From: an uncultured Ruminococcus sp.
Lineage (GTDB): Bacteria > Bacillota_A > Clostridia > Oscillospirales > Ruminococcaceae
Assembly: GCA_902782875.1 (NCBI GenBank)
Contig: CACZPE010000058.1
Coordinates: 1 to 12,438 of the forward strand
Length of the DNA stretch: 12,438 bases
Direction: 5' to 3'
In this document: positions 7,668-12,438 of the stretch, one piece after another
Layout of the letters: the number at the start of each line of letters is the position of its first letter
Numbering within the stretch: the stretch's first letter is position 1
Made by a program: the position numbers and the translations under genes
Notes under the pieces: generated by a model
What the model was told of the DNA's origin: nothing
The model's database searches: none
The model's input: only the letters and a program-made list of their open reading frames with translations

Positions 7668-8791
7668 CACATCACCATGCCGTTCTTTATCCTGAACATC
7701 TCCCCGTTTACAGGAGTTCCCGAAGGGGCTGCGGTCCTTTCATCACAGCAGGTGATGAATACCTGCATACCCTCTATGTTTTCAAGCACAAATCTCTGTC
7801 TTCTCACATCAAGCTCGCTCAGTACATCATCAAGCAGCATAACAGGGGCATCGCCCGTCTGTTCGCTCACTATCCTTGCCTGGGCTATCTTCATCGCAAG
7901 AGCAGCACTTCTCTGCTGCCCCTGTGAGCCGAATTCGCGCACGGAAAGACCGTTTATCATGGCTACCGCATCATCCCTGTGTATTCCGCAGAGAGTGTAG
8001 CCCGCCCTGATATCGTCATCAGTGCCCTGCTTGAGCTTGTCGTAGTATATCTCATACAGTTCTCCCTCATGGTCTGTTCTGCCGTCGAGAGTTCTGTAAA
8101 TAGTTGACTGATAGTATATTTCAAACTCTTCATTACCCTCTGTAATAAGATTATATAAACTCTTAGTATAATTATTCAGAGTATTACAATAAGTATCTCT
8201 TATCACAGATATATAAGCCCCTGTCTTCGCAAGCTGCATATCCCATATATCAAGTGCGCTCCTGTCTGTGAGCCCCATCTGTATATCCTTTATTGCAGCA
8301 TTTCTCTGACTGAGGATATTGTCATATTTATTCAGTGCATACACAAACGATATCTTAAGCTGTGATGCCGAAAGATCTATAAAGCTACGCCTGTTGTCGG
8401 GCGAACCCTTTGCTATCGCAAGATCCTCGGGAGTGAACACAACACATTTGAGATTACCGAAAAGGCGCGACAGCAGCGGCATTTTCACACCGTTGAGAGT
8501 GATATCCTTGTCACGCATATTCTGTCTTTTCACCGAGAAGCCTATGCTCTGGGACCGCTCATTATCGGTAAAACCCAGCTTTATCTCAGCCTTATCCTTG
8601 TCAAAGCCTATGAAGTCCCTGTCCCTGGTGCCCCTGAAGGAACGGCATCCCGTCATGAGCCATATGGCTTCTATCAGGTTTGTCTTTCCCTGGGCATTGT
8701 CGCCGACAAAGATATTCATACCCGGATGTGCCTTTATATCAACACCGCTCAGATTCTTATACCCGTCGGCATATATACTGTCTATGACCAT
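7667..8791 (-). CDS. recF: DNA replication and repair protein RecF
   Basis: RecF is an SMC-like ATPase that binds DNA at gap junctions and, with RecO and RecR, loads RecA for gap repair and fork restart. The 374-residue length is standard. The Walker A motif GDNAQGKTN is at 30-38 with K36, the ABC signature FGSQGQQRS at 287-295, and Walker B MLLDDVLSELD at 318-328, the last Asp being the D loop. The N-terminal [13 protein letters not shown] matches the family start. The start codon overlaps the stop of the S4-domain gene by one base (TGATG), and the recF stop overlaps remB in the same way. The stretch 8100-8220 is noticeably AT-rich within the gene, but the reading frame is intact. Confidence 0.97.
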   Translation of the reverse strand: MVIDSIYADGYKNLSGVDIKAHPGMNIFVGDNAQGKTNLIEAIWLMTGCRSFRGTRDRDFIGFDKDKAEIKLGFTDNERSQSIGFSVKRQNMRDKDITLNGVKMPLLSRLFGNLKCVVFTPEDLAIAKGSPDNRRSFIDLSASQLKISFVYALNKYDNILSQRNAAIKDIQMGLTDRSALDIWDMQLAKTGAYISVIRDTYCNTLNNYTKSLYNLITEGNEEFEIYYQSTIYRTLDGRTDHEGELYEIYYDKLKQGTDDDIRAGYTLCGIHRDDAVAMINGLSVREFGSQGQQRSAALAMKIAQARIVSEQTGDAPVMLLDDVLSELDVRRQRFVLENIEGMQVFITCCDERTAAPSGTPVNGEMFRIKNGMVM

Positions 8792-9036
8792 CAGCCTTCA
8801 CCGAATGACACACCCTCGGCGTAGCTTACCTCTATAGGTTCGTCTGCATCCTCGAAATGTACGAGCACGCTCATACCCGGGCGTATCTTTCTGCCTCTCA
8901 TGGTACACTGTTCGCCGTCAACATCACATATGCCCGCCTGAACCATTTCCTTGGCTTCTCCGCCTGTCTCGGCAAGTCCCGAGAATTTCAGCAGGTCACC
9001 GAGCTTTATATATTCAGTTCTGATCTGTATTTTCAT
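8791..9036 (-). CDS. yaaA: small S4-domain RNA-binding protein (YaaA family)
   Basis: An 81-residue protein made of almost nothing but an S4 RNA-binding domain: [21 protein letters not shown] (residues 10-30) then [21 protein letters not shown] (34-54), the usual LGDLLK...GG.AK...G.V.VNG....RGKKI pattern. In B. subtilis the equivalent gene yaaA sits between dnaN and recF, exactly as here, and is connected to ribosome assembly. The tail (60-81) is acidic. The ATG follows AGGGG at a good distance, 23 bases after the dnaN stop. The stop codon TGA shares its last base with the recF ATG. Confidence 0.93.
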   Translation of the reverse strand: MKIQIRTEYIKLGDLLKFSGLAETGGEAKEMVQAGICDVDGEQCTMRGRKIRPGMSVLVHFEDADEPIEVSYAEGVSFGEG

Positions 9037-9059
9037 ATCTTTTCCCCTGCGATATCCTG

Positions 9060-10169
9060 TCAGTTGGAATTTTTGAGTCTTACCGGCAGAAGAAGGAATG
9101 TATAGTCATCGCCGTCAAGCGGAACTATCTTCATCGGAGCGAGATTTCCTCCGAGCTGGAGCTTCACCTTGTCGGATTCCGTAGCCTTGAGTGCTTCTAT
9201 GAAGTATCTGCAGTTGAATCCTATCTCAGTCATATCTCCTGTGATATCAGCAGAGCAGGAATCAGAGAAATTACCGAGAGATGTGGAACATGATACCTTG
9301 ATCTCGCCGTTGCCGAAGACACATCTTACAGCTGCCTTGGTATGTTCTACGATTATGAGCATGCATCTTTCGAGCATATCTATCACATCACGGGTGCTTA
9401 CTATCACATCAGTGCTGTGAGACGATGGAACAGATCCCCTGTAGTTGTGGAATTCTCCCTCAAGAAGTCTTGTTATGAGCATATATCCGTTGAGATCGAA
9501 CACAACATGCTTTCTGGTGACATATACATTCACCTTTGCGTCCTCATCGTCGCGAAGCAGCTTTGTGAGCTCAGAGAGAGCCTTTGCCTTGACAACGAAG
9601 TTGAATTTGTCATCTGTATCTATCTTCTCGCGTCTTATTGCCAGACGGAAGCCGTCTATAGCCACAAGTGTGAAAAGACCGTTCTCTATGTCAAAAAGCT
9701 CGCCCTTGAGTATGGGCTTTGAATCATTCTGTGATACCGCGAATATGGTCTGGTTTATCATATTCTTTATCACAGGCTGGGGGAACTCAAAGAAATCGGA
9801 CTTGTCGATATCCGGTATGGAAGGATAATCATCAGCTGTAAGAGCGAGTATGTTATACTCGGCCTTCTTGCCCTTGATGGTGACCTTCAGCTTTTCATCG
9901 ACTTCAACTGATATCTCGTCATCAGGCATCTTCCTGATGATATCTGAGAATATCCTTGCGTTCACGACAAATTCGCCGTGATCCTCGGATGAGACATTTA
10001 TCGTGGTCTTTATTCCTATTTCAAGATCATAGCCCGTAAGCTCAAGATCGTTGTTGTCAAGATACATCTTGACTCCCTCAAGTGCCTGCATGGGCGATTT
10101 CTGGGGTACTGCCCTGGTCACGTTATTGAGAGCTTCGTTGAGTTCCTTCTGTTTGCATCTGAATATCAT
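9060..10169 (-). CDS. dnaN: DNA polymerase III subunit beta (sliding clamp)
   Basis: DnaN forms the dimeric ring that holds the replicative polymerase on DNA and docks MutS, ligase and other partners. The 369-residue product has the three-fold repeated clamp architecture (about 1-120, 130-250, 251-369). It starts [17 protein letters not shown], carries [16 protein letters not shown] at the start of domain 2, and ends with the hydrophobic-pocket strand FLLLPVRL. I choose the ATG at 10167-10169 because its N-terminus fits the family. It is preceded at proper spacing by GGTGAT, which matches the distal part of the AAGGAGGTGAT anti-16S sequence. A GTG at 10176-10178 preceded by AGGA (10185-10188) would add three residues and is a real alternative. 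It heads the cluster that runs to gyrA. Confidence 0.97.
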   Translation of the reverse strand: MIFRCKQKELNEALNNVTRAVPQKSPMQALEGVKMYLDNNDLELTGYDLEIGIKTTINVSSEDHGEFVVNARIFSDIIRKMPDDEISVEVDEKLKVTIKGKKAEYNILALTADDYPSIPDIDKSDFFEFPQPVIKNMINQTIFAVSQNDSKPILKGELFDIENGLFTLVAIDGFRLAIRREKIDTDDKFNFVVKAKALSELTKLLRDDEDAKVNVYVTRKHVVFDLNGYMLITRLLEGEFHNYRGSVPSSHSTDVIVSTRDVIDMLERCMLIIVEHTKAAVRCVFGNGEIKVSCSTSLGNFSDSCSADITGDMTEIGFNCRYFIEALKATESDKVKLQLGGNLAPMKIVPLDGDDYTFLLLPVRLKNSN

Positions 10170-10202
10170 TGTTATCACCGGTCTTCCTGTTTTATATCAG
10201 CT

Positions 10203-10217
10203 GACGGTATCACCGTC
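10203..10217 (-). promoter_or_regulatory. hairpin in the dnaN leader
   Basis: GACGGT and ACCGTC are perfect 6-base complements around a 3-base loop, 33 bases upstream of the dnaN ATG. The 8-base string TATCACCG occurs here (10208-10215) and again over the dnaN ribosome site (10173-10180), so the same hairpin arm could pair with either copy. A regulatory role is an inference; with no run of Ts following on the minus strand it is not a terminator. Confidence 0.4.
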
Positions 10218-10244
10218 TGTATATGAATCCTTTTTCAACACACC

Positions 10245-10253
10245 TGTGGATAT
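10245..10253 (-). promoter_or_regulatory. near-canonical DnaA box
   Basis: TGTGGATAT is 8 of 9 identical to TGTGGATAA, the complement of the standard DnaA box TTATCCACA. It is the only 9-mer this close to the standard box that I find in the dnaA-dnaN gap. It lies 5 bases from a TTTTCAACA motif (10232-10240) in the opposite orientation. Confidence 0.55.
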
Positions 10254-10378
10254 TCACTGCCCCTCAGGGGATATCCTCAGAGTGTTTTAAAAAACAAAAC
10301 ATTACGTGTTATTGTTTTAGTTGTTGGGGTGTTGAAAGTTTTGAAAACTGCCCCGGGATGTTTATATGCCTGAAAAAA

Positions 10379-10514
10379 TTTCTAACACCGCCGTGACGGA
10401 AAAATGTTGTGATTTCTGAAAGTTTTCAGGCGTTGTTGATATGTTGATTATGTGTGGGTTGATAGTTAGAAAAATGTTGTAAGATCACGACTTTCAACAT
10501 ATCATTGTTAGAAA
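10379..10514. repeat. cluster of divergent DnaA-box-like 9-mers
   Basis: TTTCTAACA or its complement occurs exactly at 10379-10387 (+) and 10506-10514 (-), and with one mismatch at 10464-10472 (-). The related TTTTCAACA occurs with one mismatch at 10491-10499 (+) and at 10330-10338 (-). TGTTGA followed by A/T bases also appears at 10434-10442, 10442-10450 and 10517-10525. Compared with TGTGGATAA the common change is T in place of the second GG base. Repetition in both orientations in an origin gap suggests binding sites; DnaA is the obvious candidate. Confidence 0.5.
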
Positions 10515-10593
10515 CGTGTTGATTTGTGATACTATACAGTTTGTATTTTTCAAATTTTTACCGCTTGTAATCGTTTTGTAACTATCATTTTTG

Positions 10594-10622
10594 TTTATAA
10601 TACTTTCTAACACATTTTTCAA
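10594..10622 (-). promoter_or_regulatory. candidate dnaN operon promoter
   Basis: On the minus strand TTGAAA (10617-10622) and TATAAA (10594-10599) are separated by exactly 17 bases. Transcription would begin near 10587 and give a leader of about 420 bases to dnaN, which is long. The -35 box lies inside one box-like 9-mer and the spacer contains another, so a protein bound there would block the promoter. Other promoters in this AT-rich region cannot be excluded. Confidence 0.45.
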
Positions 10623-10636
10623 CATCGTGTTGAAAA
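10604..10636. repeat. three box-like 9-mers at 12-base steps with an inverted pair
   Basis: TTTCTAACA (10604-10612, +), TTTTCAACA (10616-10624, +) and TGTTGAAAA (10628-10636, -) start exactly 12 bases apart. The last two form a perfect inverted repeat with 10-base arms TTTTTCAACA (10615-10624) and their complement (10628-10637) around TCG. They overlap a candidate dnaN promoter and border the AT-rich block. The arrangement is that of a cooperative protein-binding site rather than a terminator, since the stem has little GC. Confidence 0.55.
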
Positions 10637-10637
10637 A

Positions 10638-10776
10638 AATGTTTTAAACTATAAGTATTAAATAAGTATCTGTATAAATACCGATGTTATTTACATACTG
10701 TATAGTATAAATGAGTATTACAGTTATCAAAATATAATACGATATGTATAATACTGTATAAATATTTATATCTGTA
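10638..10776. other. AT-rich block, candidate DNA unwinding element
   Basis: Nearly all bases are A or T. The 11-mer CTGTATAAATA occurs exactly at 10670-10680 and 10754-10764, and ATACTGTATA at 10695-10704 and 10751-10760. An imperfect palindrome centred on ATAAATATTTAT lies at about 10751-10778, just beyond the dnaA stop codon. A low-melting block beside the box cluster is what a bacterial origin needs for opening. No GC-rich terminator for dnaA is seen here. Confidence 0.5.
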
Positions 10777-12135
10777 TTATTTGTTGCCCTGGGACCTTAT
10801 ATTCCTGATGATATCCTCAACATTGTCGCGGGCGACTACGTTTTCAGACATCATTTTCTTTACATCATTTATATATCCGGATACAGAGGAGTGATCCTTG
10901 TTTCCGAGCTCAGCACCAATCATCTTGAGAGAAAGGGGAGTAAGCTCCTTTATGACGTATGCACATACCTTTCGTGCAAGGGATATCTGCTTTGATCTCT
11001 TCTCAGAGCGGATATCATCTGTCTTGACGCTGTATACTGCAGCAACTTCGTTTATTATCTTTTCAGCTGTGATAGGCGCATTCTCATTCTCGTTGAGTAT
11101 CTCGCTTATCGCGCTCTGAGCCTGGGTAAGGGTGGGAGATGTGTTCATAAGGTGCTGATAAGCCTTCAGCTTCTTGACACAGCCCTCAAGCTGTCTTACA
11201 TTGGTCTTGAGCCTGGTTGCTACATAGCTTACTACATCATCGGTCAGATCAAGATCGAGAAGTGCAGCCTTTCTCTTTACGATGGCAACTCTTGTTTCAA
11301 AATCGGGAGTGCTTATATCGGTTATAAGTCCCTCTTCAAAACGGGTCCTTATTCTTTCCTCGAGGATGTTGAGATCTCTAGTGGGGCGGTCCGATGTGAG
11401 TACTATCTGCTTGCCGAGAGATTTGAGCTCGTTGAAGGTGTGGAAGAATTCCTCCTGTGTGGATTCCTTGCCTGCAATGAACTGTACGTCATCCATAAGC
11501 AGCATATCAACGCTGCGGTACTTCTTCTTGAAGCTCATGGTGTCCTTGAGCTGTATTGCCTCGATAAGCTCGGTGGTGAATACCTCTCCTGTGACGTATA
11601 CCACATTCATGCCGGGTCTTTCGCTCTTGACCTTGTTGCCTATAGCCTGCATCAGATGGGTCTTTCCCATGCCGGAGGGGCCGTGTATGAAAAGAGGATT
11701 GTATGCGGAACCCGGGTTTTCCGATACCGCAAGAGCGGCACGGTATGTGAACTCGTTTGATTTGCCGACTATGAATGTATCAAATGTGTATTTGTATTCG
11801 GCGTTGTTGTATGCCTTTGCAAGCGCCGGGTCATTTTTGACAGCAGGAATCTCCTCCTCTTCATCCTCATCGGCGGAGAGGGGTATCACTTTTATATCTG
11901 GTTCAAAGCCTATAACGGAATAGAATGCTTCCTTGAGCATCTTTTCGTACTGTGTTTCGATTATGCCCTTTACCCAGCTGTTCTCAACGTTGAGATATAC
12001 AGTGCTTCCTTCCATTCTGTTGGGTATGATCTTTTTTATCCATGTATCATAAGCGACCTGTGATATCTCTTCTTCGTCGGCTTTTTTCTTTATATGCCCG
12101 AGAACAAGCTCGTAGACCTCGTTGAACGAATTCAT
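10777..12135 (-). CDS. dnaA: chromosomal replication initiator protein DnaA
   Basis: DnaA binds origin boxes, oligomerises with ATP and melts oriC. I start at the ATG 12133-12135, which follows AAGGA by 7 bases; an in-frame ATG at 12177 would leave almost no leader after the promoter. The product has 452 residues. Domain I is about 1-85, followed by an acidic linker (88-96). The AAA+ domain has Walker A GPSGMGKTH (152-160), Walker B LLMDDVQF (212-219), sensor I LTSDRP, arginine finger R265 in RIRTRFEEGL, and sensor II R314 in NVRQLEG. Domain IV ends with GNKDHSSVSGYINDV (411-425), where most bacteria have GGRDHTTVxHA; the E. coli Pro423 position is Lys404. The minor-groove Arg (E. coli R399) appears kept as R388. 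The reading frame is complete. Confidence 0.98.
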   Translation of the reverse strand: MNSFNEVYELVLGHIKKKADEEEISQVAYDTWIKKIIPNRMEGSTVYLNVENSWVKGIIETQYEKMLKEAFYSVIGFEPDIKVIPLSADEDEEEEIPAVKNDPALAKAYNNAEYKYTFDTFIVGKSNEFTYRAALAVSENPGSAYNPLFIHGPSGMGKTHLMQAIGNKVKSERPGMNVVYVTGEVFTTELIEAIQLKDTMSFKKKYRSVDMLLMDDVQFIAGKESTQEEFFHTFNELKSLGKQIVLTSDRPTRDLNILEERIRTRFEEGLITDISTPDFETRVAIVKRKAALLDLDLTDDVVSYVATRLKTNVRQLEGCVKKLKAYQHLMNTSPTLTQAQSAISEILNENENAPITAEKIINEVAAVYSVKTDDIRSEKRSKQISLARKVCAYVIKELTPLSLKMIGAELGNKDHSSVSGYINDVKKMMSENVVARDNVEDIIRNIRSQGNK

Positions 12136-12191
12136 TGCTGCATCCTTTTCTCTAAAAAAATTAAATGTACAGCGCATAGCTATACCACTGT

Positions 12192-12220
12192 ATTATAACA
12201 TAACAGTCAGAAAAAATCAA
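12192..12220 (-). promoter_or_regulatory. dnaA promoter
   Basis: On the minus strand TTGATT (12215-12220) and TATAAT (12192-12197) are 17 bases apart, and a TG one base before the -10 makes an extended -10 (TGTTATAAT). Transcription would start near 12185, about 50 bases before the dnaA ATG. This supports the ATG at 12135 rather than the one at 12177. No canonical DnaA box is seen next to it. Confidence 0.75.
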
Positions 12221-12319
12221 GCTTTTTAATAATGAAAAAACCGTTACAAACAGCAGTATATACGCGTTTTGTGGTATTATTGGATAAATTGTAAAATTAT
12301 ATACTATATATAATAGTGT
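12221..12319. other. AT-rich spacer upstream of dnaA
   Basis: Between the dnaA promoter and the 7-base-register tract I see no gene, strong hairpin or clear DnaA box. Weak rightward promoter-like hexamers exist (TTGTGG at 12269, TAAAAT at 12292, 17 bases apart; TATAAT at 12309), which could serve a gene beyond the right edge. In many Firmicutes rpmH lies upstream of dnaA, but it is not in this window. Confidence 0.4.
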
Positions 12320-12438
12320 TAGGGTTTAGGGTTTAGGGGATAGGGTTTAGTTATTCTCTATTCGTTCTTCACTTTTCACTATTCACTATTTCAGTGTGGA
12401 GTTTGGAGTGTTGAGAGTGGAGTTATTATTTATTTCAG
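12320..12438. repeat. degenerate tandem tract in 7-base register
   Basis: Cut into consecutive 7-mers from 12320, the sequence gives 17 whole units up to the window end, 15 of which begin with T. Units 1, 2 and 4 are TAGGGTT and unit 3 is TAGGGGA. Units 9 and 10 (12376-12389) are TCACTAT and unit 8 is TCACTTT. Units 12 and 15 are TGGAGTT and unit 13 is TGGAGTG. The unit changes along the tract but the phase does not. It lies about 180 bases upstream of dnaA, is non-coding as far as visible, and continues beyond the window. It resembles the short tandem heptanucleotide repeats known from some bacterial genomes. Confidence 0.8.

Larger units (their letters stand above)
10170..10776. other. probable replication origin (oriC) between dnaA and dnaN
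   Basis: This 607-base AT-rich gap holds no convincing gene on either strand. Its place between dnaA and dnaN is the standard origin site in Firmicutes. It contains one near-canonical DnaA box, a series of related but divergent 9-mers in both orientations (10232-10636), and an extremely AT-rich block next to dnaA (10638-10776). The dnaN leader and a candidate dnaN promoter also lie here. The call rests on position and composition. Only one box is close to TTATCCACA, so the box assignment is less certain than the location. Confidence 0.75.

Noticed and set aside
10260..10270. CCCC-TCA-GGGG hairpin as terminator or operator
   Set aside because: A 4-base stem without a T run; too short to call.
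10615..10637. Intrinsic terminator at the 10-base inverted repeat
   Set aside because: The stem is mostly A/T with a 3-base loop, the flanking T run is part of the stem, and it coincides with phased box-like repeats; a protein site is more likely.
11152..11923. Plus-strand open frames of about 200 codons over dnaA
   Set aside because: They are antisense to the conserved AAA+ domain with no promoter or ribosome site.
12136..12177. Extended dnaA start at the ATG 12175-12177
   Set aside because: It would start about 8 bases after the predicted transcription start and lacks a ribosome site, while the ATG at 12135 has a good one and matches the family N-terminus.
12320..12350. Plant-type telomere repeat (TTTAGGG)
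   Set aside because: Only four degenerate units, internal to a bacterial chromosome locus, and they grade in phase into unrelated heptamers; a telomere or plant contamination is not supported.
12320..12438. CRISPR array
   Set aside because: Units are 7 bases with no spacers and no cas genes nearby.

Overview
The window is the replication-origin and gyrase gene neighbourhood of a low-to-mid GC Firmicute, most likely a Ruminococcus-like clostridium (Oscillospirales/Ruminococcaceae). The assignment rests on the conserved order dnaA-dnaN-yaaA(S4)-recF-remB-gyrB-gyrA, on the short Gram-positive type GyrB without the enterobacterial insertion, on strong AAGGAGG-type ribosome binding sites, and on sequence style. 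Genus is an inference from protein flavour, not a database result.

Layout, left to right. Positions 1-160 hold a tRNA-Thr(UGU) gene read leftward from a perfect-consensus promoter. A small unrecognised 64-residue gene (328-522) reads rightward towards gyrA, and a strong bidirectional terminator (577-601) ends both. Everything else reads leftward: gyrA, a YcxB-like membrane protein, gyrB, a two-repeat lipoprotein, a Fic-domain protein, remB, recF, a small S4-domain protein and dnaN. These are packed with gaps of 0-46 bases or with 1-4 base overlaps, and no internal terminator is visible, so dnaN-to-gyrA can be read as one operon. A 607-base AT-rich gap (10170-10776) separates dnaN from dnaA and is the candidate oriC. 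dnaA (10777-12135) has its own good promoter. Upstream of it lies a 119-base tract in 7-base register that runs off the window edge.

How the genes work together. DnaA opens the origin, DnaN clamps the polymerase, RecF acts on gaps with the clamp and RecR/RecO, and GyrA2B2 relieves supercoils ahead of the forks. RemB and the S4 protein are the usual passengers of this locus. Two genes (Fic and lipoprotein) sit in the remB-gyrB junction, and a YcxB-like membrane protein sits between gyrB and gyrA; none of these belongs to the textbook Bacillus order.

Most interesting points: (1) the 7-base-register tract whose unit changes from TAGGGTT to TCACTAT to TGGAGTT without losing phase; (2) a DnaA whose DNA-reading residues depart from the usual DHTTV pattern, beside an origin with only one near-canonical DnaA box but many TTTTCAACA and TTTCTAACA boxes, three of them at exact 12-base steps over a candidate dnaN promoter; (3) a class II Fic protein in the gyrase operon, with the tyrosine that Fic toxins are known to AMPylate present in GyrB; (4) a dnaN leader in which the ribosome-binding sequence is duplicated inside an upstream hairpin.
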